DNA of 64,000 nt. It comes from Bigelowiella natans CCMP2755 (taxonomy: Eukaryota > Cercozoa > Chlorarachniophyceae). The stretch covers positions 1 to 64,000 of the forward strand of contig ADNK01002424.1 of NCBI GenBank assembly GCA_000320545.1, written 5' to 3'. This document shows positions 1 through 13,018 of this stretch, piece after piece; position 1 is the stretch's first letter; the number at the start of each line of letters is the position of its first letter. The notes under the pieces were generated by a model. That model did not search any database. It was not told the origin of the DNA and saw nothing but the letters and a program-made list of their open reading frames with translations. The position numbers and the translations under genes were made by a program.

Positions 1-112
1 AGAAAAGAGATCCCACCCCTACTACCCCAATTTGTGGAAAGGGGGGGTGGGGGGGGGGGAGAGAGAGGGTGATATAAATACCAACACAATAAAATGAATG
101 GTGATAAGACGG

Positions 113-145
<33 letters not shown>

Positions 146-378
146 CGATGATAATACATATTGATAATCATCACCAATATAATTACTATTATCATTATTA
201 TCATCATAATACTAAGATTTGCTTTGCTAGTACCAAGGTTGGTCTCCTCCCCGCTGTCGGAATACTTCCCTTCCCTCTCCATACCCTCAGCAGGAGAGGA
301 GCTTGTAGCTGCTGCTTTATATCGTGTCTCAAACTAAATTACACACACACACACAGAGAGAGAGACAGACAGACAGAC

Positions 379-421
<43 letters not shown>

Positions 422-518
422 ACCATGTTAAAAGAGCTTTACTCGCCATCCAAAGGAGGCAATGTAGGGATGATATGGTGCTCGCTCATGATCATTTCAC
501 CACATCTCGTATTTCATT

Positions 519-551
<33 letters not shown>

Positions 552-813
552 GGATTTATTTGTGCTGCTGTGTACATAATACGTAATACGCACCATTTCT
601 TTGAGCTTGATAAGCTCTCTATTCTGTACTTTGGCACGTGCAAGGGGCTCTGTCTTCTGCTGCATCTCAGCAAGTCGATCCTGGCGAGATGGAGAAGGGG
701 GGAGGGGGGATAAAATGAGTATGGATAAACAATACGACAATATGATGATAGAGCTGGCTCTTGAAGAGATAGGTATCTACTGTTATTGATGATTGTCTGA
801 GCAGCATACGATT

Positions 814-861
<48 letters not shown>

Positions 862-1494
862 TCTCTCTCTCTCTCTCTTCCTTTCTCTTCCTTCTCTCTT
901 TGTGTGTACACGTGCATGCGTGCGTGCGTGCACAGAGAGAGTGAGTGAGAGAGAGAGAGAGAGAGAGAAATTTACTTTCTTCTACACAAACTGACTAATA
1001 TCATGCAAATGCTATTGAGTCGGGTGTTGTTTGTTATTGACCCTCTCCCCTGCCATGTACGTGGAATAGCACCGAAGAAACAGCGCTTTAGAGCTGAGAT
1101 ATGCACACCACCAAATCAGGAGGAGGAGGAGTAATAATGTATGATTATAGCGGTGATGTTGTTGTTGTAGTAGCATCTCTTCCAGTGATGCAGGGCTACT
1201 TAGTTATGATCGGATAGTAGTAGTAGTAGTAGTAGTAATATTAGTAGCAGGTACTACGTACCCTGAGTAGTCTTCAAGCGTCCTAGCAGCCCTTTTATAT
1301 TGCCTTTGGTTGTAGTTATCATATATCATCGGTAAAGAAACGATAATCCTCATTCTTTCGTGAGTGCTCTTCCTCCTCTCCCCTTCTCCCTCCCCTCCTC
1401 CTCTTTGAACGAATACAAGAAAGAATGAATAAATGATGGTGTACCTCAAGTCGAAGTATATTCTCGCTAGAGCCACAGCATTTCGTTCCGATTC
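1..1494 (-). CDS. CDC23: Anaphase-promoting complex subunit 8 (CDC23/APC8), partial
   Basis: N-terminal part of the TPR scaffold subunit of the APC/C, the ubiquitin ligase that drives mitotic exit. The 3' part runs off the left edge. Exons that join in frame on the minus strand are 1445-1494, 1262-1303, 1042-1093 and 594-680. The first gives ALARIYFDLR, the second QYKRAARTLEDYSG and the third KALFLRCYSTYMAGER. These match the APC8 N-terminal pattern 'LAK.YFD..EY.RAAH.L' followed by 'FL..YS.YL.GEK', and the next exon supplies the expected 'N.EL..L' segment. Exons upstream, near 1.6-1.9 kb, probably hold the start; one open stretch (AVKARWLLLCYMEP) resembles the 'SAKW..ELL' motif but is unplaced. 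Introns carry TGA, CT and GA microsatellites. I am confident of the family and less so of each boundary. Confidence 0.72.
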
Positions 1495-1706
1495 CTATGA
1501 AGAAAGAAGCAAATAATTCCAGAAGAATGTTAACAACCTATTACCACCACAATTATCATCCTCATCATCATCTTCATCATCATCCTCATCATCATCATCC
1601 CATCCTCTCATTGGTTCCATATAGCACAAAAGCAACCATCTCGCTTTGACAGCTGCTATCCTGACGACTCCACAATTTCCCTCCCTTTCTCCATGTATGT
1701 TGTGCA

Positions 1707-1737
<31 letters not shown>

Positions 1738-1874
1738 GCTGCTGCTACAGTTACTACGTTTACCGAGATTGGACTTGTAAGATCGCTCATGGCTTTGGCA
1801 CTCGCACTAGTTGTTGCTAAAGAAGGAACATAGCACCCCATCATAATTAATGCTGTGCTGCAGTCAGTCACGAT

Positions 1875-1908
<34 letters not shown>

Positions 1909-1920
1909 CGATGACGATGG
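94..1920. repeat. Cluster of di- and trinucleotide microsatellites
   Basis: Perfect or near-perfect tracts: TGA near 112-146, GA near 355-420, ATG near 519-551, CT near 820-893, GA near 925-967, TAG near 1214-1239, CTA near 1709-1736 and TGA near 1876-1910. Most lie in introns of the CDC23 gene. The long poly-His, poly-Met and poly-Asp open frames here are artefacts of these tracts. Confidence 0.9.
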
Positions 1921-3353
1921 TTTCTTATCAAATAATACAATAATAAATGGGCTACTCACGAGAATCAGGTTTTATCTTTCCCTTGCCCGGCCCTAGTTTG
2001 CTATCGTCGTTCTCATCCTAATTCCATTACGAAGAAGAAAATCAAGCTGTTTTGTTTATTATGTTTCAATCTGCTTGCTCTTAGCATCTTCCTTTGCTAC
2101 ACTTCGTATTTACATGCTACACCGTAGGTCGAAATTTCTTCAGTTTTCTATTACCAAATCCATATCGCACACCAGTTCCCCCGCCCTGTGACAAGTAGTT
2201 GTGGTGCAGAAGAATATTTGAGAGGGGGGACGTTAACATTGGCGGTTGTTTGTGTTTCATTAGTATTCATGTGTCCTTGTGTTGGCATTTATCTTGTTTA
2301 TAAATGATCTTATCGACACAAGTGTATATGCATCCTAGATGTATACGTGAAAACCAGTGAATACTTAAAATAACAGTTGTGGACTATTACCACCCCGTTT
2401 ACATGCTTATATATGTGAGTCTTCTCGCATCAAAATACCATTTCGCCGCATGGGCAAGTCCTCGCTCGTATAACTCTTGTGTTGCTCGAATTAGTTGCGA
2501 CTGAAATTGTTTTACATCGCCATATATCATCGGGTGTCGCCATATTCAATCTCGTGGTTGTTGACATTTTTTGTGGTGTTGTAAGGACGTATCAACATCC
2601 TTGTAGCAGCATGTAAATGTTTTCACACACCTTGAGCCTCTCAACATCGAGGTTCTCTAGACATGCTGGCCTTGGAGGGGTTTCGAAACTAGATTCCATA
2701 CCTATACGGCAGAGACATAAAGACTGTCAAGTCTCATCATGTAGTAGTTCAATTCACGCAGACTAATAACTCGTCTATCCCCATTCGTATATATTTTACA
2801 TCTGATCATCGAAAACAACGACCACCTGTCCGGTTTGGTGAGAGTGCATTGGAGGATTGCGACTGGAAGCTTTGATCGGTGTCCTCCTGCATCATCATTC
2901 TCTCTTCACGGCAGGGCGAGCGTGGGGCACGAGAGAAGCTGTGATCAGTGTTAATCTTGATTACTTAGACAGACACTCTTCTGCAAATAAGCTGCGATTT
3001 TGAATAAAGACAACAAAAGATTCAAGTCGTTCGATGTAAACCTCAGGTTTTACCGATTCCGTCGGAACAAACTGGGGCCGGCTCATGCAGTGTGTGTCCG
3101 CCGCTTTCGTTCTTCCCGCCAAACAAATGAGCATGCCTCGATTTTGTCGAATATATCAAGTCGCAGAAAGAAAATATCCTTGTATTTGACAATCGTCGAA
3201 TATTAAGATACCTCCTATCATATAAGTCGTAGATATTGGAAGTTTTCCGCATGGAAAATAGTCCAACGAACGCTTGTGCAACGGGATAAAGTACTTCTAA
3301 AGCACGATCACGAGGGGGCTGCACAGCGTGTCGAAGAGACTATCGTAGAGAAT
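1495..3353. other. Divergent gap between CDC23 and P5CR, microsatellite-bearing
   Basis: The left part (to about 1,950) holds CTA and TGA triplet tracts and probably the 5' exons of CDC23. From about 2,000 to 3,350 I see no repeats and no convincing coding segment. This stretch should contain the shared promoter region of the two divergently transcribed genes. Confidence 0.4.
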
Positions 3354-6300
3354 ATGCAAGAGGGTGAACGGAAATCGAATGGAACTTTGGGAGTAATCGG
3401 TCTGAAATCTCTTCTTTTCCGCATGCTCCAAAGTCTAAAGGCTTTTGCTTTCCACAGGGGTGGGAACAATAGCGAAGGCGACCATCTTGGGGATATCCGA
3501 AACCAGCTTCTTTGACAACATAGTAGAATATAATTGTGCTAAGTGATGATGGATGATATTGATATTTTAGTACGTCACATTAAGTTGTGGGTAGGGTGAT
3601 ACGATGCTGCTTATAGGTGGTTTCGCCAAGAGGAGCACAAAACGTAAAAGACCTTCTTACAAGGCTGGGTAGCACGTCTCCGGGATCAAAAGCGAATGTA
3701 CTCACTGTTTTGAACTACTCGATTGTACATCTGCCTATCGACATAAGCCTTCGAGACTATGCATTCACGAGATGCTGACAAGCCCCTTGTTGTTAATTGT
3801 ATTACATTCAAGTATCTCATCCCAGCGAAAACCAACCAGGAGGTCGTCGATAAGGTGGTTATTTCCTTCTGAGGCCAACTACATAAAAATGCTAATTTAA
3901 AAACAAATCAATTGCCAGGCAGATTGGGTGATGCTAGCTGTTCTGCCAAAGCAGGTTGTTGTCACCTCGGTGTTAATATGCATTGCTAATTTCTTAATTT
4001 TAAGGGAAATACATTTGGGGCTCTCCTTACCACTGAGCTTTACATTGCTGAGTCTCACCCTTGCAAATATCTCTGCCTTTAACAGGCAGAGGAAGTTCTT
4101 AAAGCGTTGACTTTTACGAAGTCGCATAAAGTATTAACACTTGTCGCCACGGTTCCTTCAAAAAGCATACTTGATCTGGTAAATGTAGTAGTAATATGAT
4201 AGCGGCTGTTATCTATGCAGTTGCCATTCCGAAGTTGTTGTTTTGCATACTATTGTGAATGGGGATCAGATTGCTCCGTGTGAAACCCTATGCAGAGCTG
4301 CAGTTGCCATTCCGAAGTTGTTGTTTTGCATACTGTTGTGAATGGGGATCAGATTGCTCCGTGTGAAACCCTATGCAGAGCTGTCCCTCTACCAGCGGTA
4401 TTATTAGCTATAAATAACTACAATTTAATCCAATCATAGAAGAGAAAGAAACCTCCCGAGCTCGTGACAACCCTTAGTCTCATTTAAATAATTCAAAAGT
4501 TTCTTCTATGGCTTGGGATGTTGCTTCTCTATTGCTCCTTCCCTTCCAGGTTGCTGAGCGGTCATGTGTGACGATTGTGTCTCCCAAGGGTGAAGATTTC
4601 ACGGGTAAGTAAGATAAGAGAAGCTGTTGCATCATCATCATTTTGGCGAGGGGGAGGAGAAGACGGGTACATAGAACACAGGTTTCTTCTCTTCAAAAAA
4701 CTAGTTATCTCAAGGAGAAGTGCCAGAAGTACGATATTCCTCGGCTTCATGACCATCATCATGTAAATCATTTCTTTGTGCATTATTGTCAGGCCAAGTT
4801 TCAGATATGTTTGATCTTCTGGGAGGTATATATGCAGAGTATATACATATATGTATACCATGTTATACCTGTAGGGATGCATGAGTGTGTGCGTGCTTCT
4901 GAGAGAATATAGTATTTTATTTGTAATATAAATTGGCAGGTAGTGTAGTTGCAAGAGATGACGACGAATGCGCTATACTCCAGGTTGTTGTGAGAGATAG
5001 AAAGAAGGGGAGGGATAGATGCATCGAATTGAATGCATACCAACCATCACATTGTGCTTTCTGGGTATGTTTGTGTGTTTGTGTGTGCGAATGTCCAACG
5101 GCTTGAGTAGTTTTTCACAAGAATAAGACGAGTTGTTGGCTATATTCTCTTGGTCATCATCACTTATGAAGCATTCACTCATCATATCGCCATGTTCATA
5201 TTGAAGTCTCTTCTTTCCATTATGATCTCATAGGCAACGACGTGTTTGATGGGTCCTTTCTACCGGGTAGTTGTTGTAGTAGTAGTAGTAGTAGTAGTAG
5301 TAGCACTAGCAGCAGCAGCTTGATGACTTGCCACTTTGCGCTATTCTTGCATCTATAGTGATAATGCTTAGCAGTAGGATATAGTAATAATAGGAGTAGT
5401 AGTGATGGATGTTTAGCAACTACTAGCTTGTGTTGGGAGTACAATAACTGTTCAATTTAATACCAACTCAAAGAGATTTTGGAATTGATGATTTCTCATA
5501 ATCAAGTCGCTTTGTACTGTCTGCCCCCCTCACCAAATCCGCCAGATGCAGCAAGAATGCATGTCCTGGCTTAAGGATAAGGGAATAAACCAGAAGATTG
5601 GTATTGCACTGTGAGAGTAGTTGTGTCTATTTGTGTAGCAGTGGTATAAACATATGTTTAAAGCTAGAGTGTGTGAGTGTGTGGGAGGTGGGGCAGGATG
5701 GATCGATAATCTTTTATGCATCATATGTGTTAGAGTATATTATTAACGAAGCTATTGAAGCTGTGAGATCTTTGCGTGCATTGCAATAGACAATAATCAA
5801 GAACCTCTCCTTAATCGCTACCAACCCCTTGATTATGATGACTGTCTTTTACTTCAAATCCTAAATTCAAAATGTACGTGATGAAGGGAGTAAGTATCTA
5901 GCTGGCATGTTCCTTGGAATTGCTAGAGACTCGCAAACGTATTATTGTGCACAGCAACAACTAGCTACATCCGAATCATACATTAACAAGGAGACTAACT
6001 ACTACATGAGGCGAGTGAGAATACCAGGAAGAATAGAGATATTTAGAGCCCCACAACAACGTCGAATCAGAAGTTAAAAAACAATAAAACAACTAATATC
6101 ACCATCATCATGGGCAGTTATGCTCACCATTGTCGTCGTCATTATCGTTCTATTGAGAAGTGCAGTAGGAAGGAGGAAACAATCTAGCAAAGAGGAGAGG
6201 GAGGATGATGGAAAGCAAGGGGAAAGGCAGCATGGACCCTTCGAGGAGCTAGGTTGTAAGTAGATATGATTTAGGGAGTAATGGTAGTAGTAGTAGTAGT

Positions 6301-6403
6301 AGTAGTAGTTGGAATTGTAATAATAGCAGGATTGGAGAAGGTCTTTATAAATAGTTATGTTTGGTGCTAAGTTGATGCAGAACATCAGCCATACCTGTTT
6401 GTT

Positions 6404-6442
<39 letters not shown>

Positions 6443-6744
6443 TCATCTTTCAGTCTTAGAGCAGACCCCAGGAGGACTTAATGAGATGTGCATCAAGCAT
6501 CTCGAGGGAAAGGGTCAGTTTCCGTAGTAGCTCATCACTCACTTAAGGCCAAATCACAGTAGCAATAACTTGAATCGTGTGCCTTTGGATAATAGGGGTG
6601 CATGTGACAATAGTAAGAAAGATCTTGTGTTATTAACGTCTATCTGATCGATGTCATTGCTATCACTCGCATGCGACAGGTTGTTTCCAAGTTTACAGAG
6701 AATGTTTGGATGCTGTCCATGGGAGATTGACAAACACCAAGTAA
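3354..6744 (+). CDS. P5CR: Pyrroline-5-carboxylate reductase (proline biosynthesis)
   Basis: Reduces delta-1-pyrroline-5-carboxylate to proline with NAD(P)H. The gene has fifteen frame-consistent exons: 3354-3399, 3458-3542, 3631-3724, 3813-3854, 3919-3954, 4086-4178, 4353-4397, 4550-4604, 4793-4825, 4940-4983, 5234-5266, 5546-5600, 5887-5946, 6454-6513, 6680-6744. They total 846 nt (281 aa), the usual family length. Visible motifs: the dinucleotide-binding start GVIGVGTIAKA (about residues 13-23), NQEVVDKADWVMLAVLPKQ ending near residue 101, CRAVPLP, and the family signature TPGGLNE (about 245-251). The start is the first in-frame ATG before the Rossmann glycines. Introns hold AGT and TA microsatellites. 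An 83-bp tandem duplication copies the acceptor of exon 7. The product looks like a cytosolic enzyme, with no obvious targeting leader. Confidence 0.9.
4217..4382 (+). repeat. 83-bp tandem duplication spanning a splice acceptor
   Basis: Copy 1 is 4217-4299 and copy 2 is 4300-4382; one mismatch is visible (tactAttg versus tactGttg). Each copy contains the acceptor ending ggggatcag and the first 30 nt or so of P5CR exon 7. Only splicing to the second copy (4353) keeps the frame into the conserved proline-rich motif. Confidence 0.93.
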
Positions 6745-6949
6745 ATCTGTCACTACGCAAGATATACTATCTATGCTGGAAAAGTATTAGAAGAGTGAAC
6801 TTGAATTTAACGACTACCCTTATATAAGTACTTCAAGCGTGTTTTCGCTGAACTTCCGATGAGTGCAGTACAAGAATGCTAGAATGTGTCTAACACTTCA
6901 CGTGCTTTTAACAAATCACACTGCTGGAAAAGCAAAAATCTACACGTTT

Positions 6950-7760
6950 CATTGTGTCAGCTTGCCCGTTCTAGCGTTGACCACAGAGTGCATCATTTAT
7001 CTACGTACGCTAATACGCTAGTGCGCGCACATGCACATGCGTGCGCTATGCATGCGTCTAGATCCAGAGATGTCTGCTAGATGCTAGACATTTGTGATGC
7101 ACACAAGATAGATTCTCGTAGCTAGGTAGGTGTAACAGCTAGCTAGCTAACATGCTAGCATGTCCAAAGAGAGGTGTACATCCCTACTAGCTAGCTAGCC
7201 TTGATCCACAGATACGCTAGCACGTCTAGACGTGCTAGCGTGCAGCGTGCTAGCGTGACTGTCTAGCTGTACCACACTGCCATTCGTCACAAATCTCGAG
7301 CTGGACATGTCGCAATGAACGATCGATGCGTGACCAGACCATCTACTAGTCACATGCTAGCTAGCATGCTCTAGTGCTAGCATGCTGTAAAACCTAGCTA
7401 GCTAGTCTTACTAGCTTATCCAGTCTAGCAGTGCTAGCTAGCTAGAGTGCCATCGAGCTAGCTAGCACTAGCTAGAGAACTTTAAAAATATAGCTATCTG
7501 GAGTGTACTAGTTTAGCATGCGGTGGTGCATCTGGCTAGCTGGCTAGACCTAGCTAGCTAGAGACAAATGCATGCACACAAGCTAGCACGGTGCATACGA
7601 AAGCATACTACTACGCGTAACCATTATGCGCACCAATGTAATCCACGCTACATACGTACGGCTAAAACATCATGCAGACGCACGCACGCTGCCATGCCAG
7701 CATGTCTAGATGATGCAAATTTCACAAAGCTAGAAAGAGCCGGCTGCTAGCAACTAACAA
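6950..7760. other. TGCA/GCTAGC-rich island in a convergent gap
   Basis: The stretch between the 3' ends of P5CR and the secreted-protein gene is packed with GCTAGC, CTAG, TGCA, CATGCTAGCATG and CACGTCTAGACGTG palindromes. It has no coding sequence that I can support. Its composition differs sharply from the flanking genes. Confidence 0.8.
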
Positions 7761-7987
7761 CCCGCAACGCTGCCATCTGCATATACAAATTTGTCTTTTG
7801 ACTTTCCGCCGTAGTGATAATGAAGGATAACGTATGTTTTCAATATACTATCTGCTGACCAAGCCTTGGTACATTGTGGTGTAAAAACTCTTTATTTCAA
7901 AATTTCTGGTAAATGTCGTTGGTTTATAAAATACACTTTGTTTGTTGTATTTACATAAATCTTCGAGCACGTATATGCTGATGAGAG

Positions 7988-9802
7988 TTAGTCGCATCCC
8001 ACACACCACAAAGGATACGGCTGATTCATCATTTCTTCGTTGGTTTCCATAAATGAGGAGTCGGTTGGGAGGGGAACATCAAATTTCCTGGGCGCTTTGC
8101 ATTGTTCCCTGATAACATGGAAGTACCTCCATCCATGCACATCTCGTTGGCCAAGTGGACCAGACTGGACATCGAGAATCGTTCCTTTTTGGATCGGAAA
8201 GCTGATTCTACGCTTCTCGACGGGGAAAGTAGAGTTTACAGGATGAGAGCGGACGTCGTGAGAGACGATATTTGTTTCCATGTCTTTGTTCTTGAATGCC
8301 AAAAATACGTTAAGATCCCTCTTCACCGGATGGTTGAAGCCTATGTAACAAAAAAAAAAGTTGTTTTAAGTATCTTTTCAAACGCTGACAATTATTCTTC
8401 CTCTCTAGTATATTCTCTACTTACGTTCCATTTCCGTAGCTCCAGCGTAGGGACCAAGAATTTCGAATTCATGCTGACCAGTTCTGTTCCAGCCAGCCAA
8501 CTTCATGGCCGTGTTAATCCATCTCTGAGCAGGCTCGGAGAGAGCATCAACATTTTGGACAGAAGATGGGATGTAATGAGGTCTCCAGATGAAGGAGATG
8601 AACCCTCCACCGTAGTAGTCCGGCATATCAACTCCGTTCTTCCTAATATACTGATCATATATCAAGATACCTTCGTATGGATTACGTCTTTTTGCTGCAA
8701 GCTCGAAGTTCATGAATTTCATCGCATCCAGATCTTCTTTCTTCTTGATAGGCTCAAAGATGTGCGAATGCATCGTTTCTGGCTCAGGGATTTGGTCAAA
8801 GTGCATGTGAAGCTCATTGTGCCTTCGTACTCCCCATCCATGTTTATTCGCAAGTAACCCGATTGCGTGAGTCTCCGAGGGCATAGAATCCCAGATGAAA
8901 TACTCTTCCTGGATCTTTGCCATCTTCTCCACGTCGAATATCAACGCATGACTCTCCACGAAGTAATCAACCTCAATCGTCCATGATACATTTGACTTGG
9001 CAAGAGTTAGGGGTTTCTCCTTCTGAGCGAGGAATGAAGTTTTATACCAGTGGTAGTGGTCTGCTCCGTGCCACTTGGCATCGAGAAGGTGCTCAGAACT
9101 GTTGAATCTAAGCCAGAGAATGGTATTCATCGCGAAGATAGGAGTCGAATCCTTTTCGATGTTTTTCCTCTGAACGAAGGAACCAGGACCGCCCTCACGT
9201 AAGCGCTTTTCATTTGCCATGGTTGAAGCAAGCTTGTTAGTGATAAATTCAAAAGATTGATAGTTGGCATGTGTCGTAGGTATTGGGTGAATGTCGCAGT
9301 TGCATGACCACAGAAAGTCTGCTTTCTCCTCTGCAATGTTTTGGATGTATTCCAAACCAATCTTACGTGCAGAGTTCTCACCTACTGCAGCATCTCCAAT
9401 AACAAGATATGCTCCCATCGTTGTTTCAGGGGTCTGGTTTTTGACCATCTCTTCCATTTTCCATAGTTTAGCATACTTCTCATCGAATGCAAAGATGGTC
9501 TCGAAAGATTTACCAAGATACTGCTCGAAGCTATGGCATCCGATGTATAAATCTCTGGCAGTGATCACAACCACTACACTCTCCTGAGACTTCTTCTTCC
9601 CAAATGTTGCACCTTTGGAATGTGCCTGGAATTTGAATTGAGGTCCAAACGGAGTTTTCTGCCATGTAGTAAACAATTCTTCTGTAGGAGACGTACTGAC
9701 TGAGTTTTCTTTTGACAAATGTAGAGACTGTTGTTTAACAGCATCCCATACTGCTGAAACAAGGAGGGCCGAGGCCAGGAAAAGAAACCTCTGCTTTGCC
9801 AT
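7988..9802 (-). CDS. Secreted or Golgi-lumenal protein of unknown family
   Basis: Two exons, 8425-9802 and 7988-8340, joined by a clean GT-AG intron (GTAAGT donor) give 576 aa. The ATG at 9802 starts a hydrophobic signal peptide (about residues 2-20). Several N-glycosylation sequons follow (NQT, NSS, NVS, NRT, NST), as expected for the secretory pathway. Alternating hydrophobic beta-like stretches, a lone CDIHP segment and aromatic motifs such as WHGADHYHWY could suit a glycosyltransferase-like fold. I recognise no family, and that suggestion is only a guess. It is convergent with P5CR. Coding quality is high: long, uninterrupted and free of low complexity. Confidence 0.8.
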
Positions 9803-11640
9803 AGCGAAGAAAGATGGTTTGTGAGAACCCTGAGGAGGGGTGGACTAAATCTGTGAATGCAGTCTTCGAGCTTTGAAGAATACCAACGTGGATGTATTGC
9901 CTCCTCGCATTTCATCCTACGACAATGGTTATCTAAATAAATCTAAGAATAATGTAGGTCATTCTCAGATCGACAAATAAATAAATTATTAAAGTATCAA
10001 ACAATGGATTCCGGTATTCTGTCCGGAAATCTTCAAAATCTAGGTCAAACATTTAGAATTTTTTGCTACGACGTAGTGTCGAATCTCCACGTTTTGAGGC
10101 TTTCTGTTGCTATGGATTTAGTAAAAATTCTTTGTCGCAGAAACAAATGAGGATTTATTTCATTCCAGTTGCAAGTTGGTACTTGAGCGACTGGTTGCAA
10201 GCCCGCTCCAAAATCAACAAATATTGGATCGATGTTCATTGTCGCAAATGACAAACTACCATTAATTTCCTGATTTTATGAGTCTCAGGACCGTTTGATG
10301 CGTGTGAACTTCTTTGTCATTGAATTCGGCTTCGGTAGTTCGTTGCAGCTCAGATGTGGGTCTGGTTCACGCACTGTCGACTGTTGCAAATCGCGGTGAG
10401 CTCACTTCACTCCAGCACTTCTGCCTCCCGTGTGACACTTGCACATGCCAGCACGTTCAGTCTGCCAGTGCCAGTGGTGGGCCAGCTCCGGCAGCTAGCC
10501 AGGCCAGTGCAGCAGTGCCAGAGTGGCCCCACTGGCCCACTGGCCCACTCTGCGTGAAAACACGAACCCGACCACCCTGCACTCTGCCACTGCCAATTGC
10601 ACTGCTGGACCGACCTGCACGTTTCGCGTGGCGTTGCCGGAATGCACGAGCAGAAGGCAAGCTGCGTCAGTTTTCTTTTTGAATCATTGAATCATTGAAG
10701 TGTTCACAAACACACTTGTTCGCGGCACACTTTTGCCCAGTCGCTGCAAGCACGGAACGTGCATCGCGGTGGTCAGGTTTTTCTCCCAAGGGGTCAGGCG
10801 GGTCTGATTTTGCTTGTTTCGCCACGTGATCGTGGGCACTTGTTGCAGTTTGCTGTTTCCAGCTGCAACCGAGAATTCTCAGCAGGTGCATGCACCTGTG
10901 CCTCCCGACGTGGGATGACTTCAGTGGACGTGGTGAGGTGGTGCATGTGCCTGTTTGTTTTCTTCACTTTTTTGAGTTCCTCGCTTTTCATGTTCACTTT
11001 GGTGTTCTTTTTTCTGACTTGTGGTGTGCTAGTGTGGGGTGTGTGCAGTGTGTGGTCATGTTGATGTTCAATGTTTTGTCGTGTGTGTGGGTGTGGGCAT
11101 GGCCAACTTGGCTGGGGTGCTGACTTTTGTTTCGGTGGAGCTAGACTTGGCCTTTTTTTTCCCTCGAACTTTTTTGCACCGCCTAAGGAAGTGAAGTTCT
11201 TCTTTTGCCTGTCACATTCGAGCTTCTCGGGGTGCCCGCTGCAGTTTTGGATCCTGTTCGGGGGGGGTCAACGGCATCGGTTGGTGCCATTCTGGCATTG
11301 CGTGGATGAGGGGGTGGAGCCGAGAAGATCGCTTCTTCGAATGCGTAATCCTGGTTCCATTTGTAATATTACCCGCATGAATTTGTGACTAAAATGTTCA
11401 AAGATGTTGTTCATGTAACTAATTGCACTGCAAGACATCAACCAGATAAACTTTGGACAGAATGTCCAGGCTAGCAGGTCTGGCTCTCCGATTGTTTTTT
11501 CTTGTTTTTTTAGTCCGTTTCGTACATCGCGACAACATTTTTTATGGCATTTCATTTTATTTCCCCGCATATCACAACTATGCAAATCACTTACGGTGTA
11601 ACGACATAGCTGGGAAGTCAAGGGCGCGAACAGAATAACT
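9803..11640. other. Divergent gap with a GC/GT-rich segment
   Basis: Non-coding by inspection. About 10,330-10,650 repeats CCAGTG/TGGCCCACTGG-like words, and 10,900-11,150 is GT-rich. Open frames here differ between all frames and look like composition artefacts. This is the one divergent gap with a clearly distinct composition, and it lacks the GCTAGC density of the convergent islands. Confidence 0.45.
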
Positions 11641-11799
11641 AACTAACTAACTAACTAACAAGGCAGCAAGAATTCTTTCCTCTCTCTTGGCTTAGATTCG
11701 TTGTCATCCGTCCCATCCAAACATGAGGAGGCGCCAGCTTTCCATTCGTTGAAAAGCCGCACAGCCAGGGTAGAAATCCTCGGGAGAGAGGCTCCAGCT

Positions 11800-12982
11800 A
11801 TGAGACGAAACAATGCAAGTGCTGATCAACATTCGACAGGGCTTACCCCAGGAAGCATTTCTTTGCGAGGGAAAACTTCAGCAAATCGAAACGCTGGAGA
11901 CAAGTACGATGATAACGATGAAAAATCCAAGACTCGAAGATATGGAGGAAAAGTCTATCAAATAACTATTGTCGTTGGATGCTTCGTGTTGTTAATGGGT
12001 CTCATCGCACTAGGAAGTAGAAGCGTTGACGGATATGATGCCCCATCGCCTCCTACATTTTCCATAAGCGCTACCGCAGAATCGAAAGGGCATCTTTCTT
12101 ATGCTACACAGCATGAAAATAAGCCAGATGGTGGGACTGGTGGTGATATAAAACAAGATAACAAAATAAATAAGCAGTTTGCAGCTCTTGAGGATACTTC
12201 TTCATCAAGTAACCAGAATAACGATCTCCCTCCTCTCACTAAGAGGAAGCATTCAGATGGACATTATCCATTCTTCTTCTACGGCTGTGATCCTGATAAG
12301 CACACTTGCATTTCGGAGGAGGTGTCTTAATCTACACAAATACCACTTCATTGCCATCATAACAGCTATCACCGTAATTTTGTTTATATCGTCTTGCAAC
12401 TGTCACTGTTTGAGCTGTGAAATCCCTTCTTATTACACCAATTCACCAGGATTTCATGAAAATTCGAGACAGTAGGGGATTCCACGAAGTTTGGCCCATC
12501 ATTTCGCATATAAAGAAACAAGATCCAGAGCTTCTCGAGCCTAGATGCGCTGTTGGAATAGGTGTTGCCACAGGAACAGACGATCCCACGTGGAAACTGT
12601 TTCACGATGAGAAATGGACAGGTATTAGTAGGGTAGAAGAAGAGGAAGAAAAATAGACTAATCTTGGCCCACCTCAGGAGTAGCAGTGGAAGGAGGGGAG
12701 CACCTCGAGGCTGAACTCCGTTCAAAACTGGACGAATCACGTGTTGACATCAAGATAGACTTCATAACCCCCAAAACAATAAAGAATCTTACACAAAAAG
12801 CCCCACGTGACTGTACGGTAATGATAGTAGTAGTAGCAGTAGTAGTTGTTGTTGTTGTTGTAATCATTGTCGATCATTGCGTGATAGTAGAAGAATTTAT
12901 CGTGTTAGTAATACGAGCCTAATGCCGATTCATCCGTGTCGGCCAAGTAGGAGTACCAGTGGCACTAGTAAAATGGCTATTC

Positions 12983-13018
<36 letters not shown>

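Noticed and set aside
22-1940. Long open frames with poly-His, poly-Met, poly-Asp or Arg/Glu runs at the left edge
   Set aside because: They are translations of TGA/CAT, GA/CT and CTA microsatellites. The real coding segments here are the short CDC23 exons.
5598-5789. Frame ending EYIINEAIEAVRSLRALQ as the P5CR C-terminus
   Set aside because: Exons at 5887, 6454 and 6680 continue in phase and supply the conserved C-terminal domain, including TPGGLNE.
11636-11664. CTAAC array as an interstitial telomere
   Set aside because: Only about five copies, a 4-nt CTAA period rather than a known telomere repeat, and placed right before an AG acceptor; a branch-point role is more likely.
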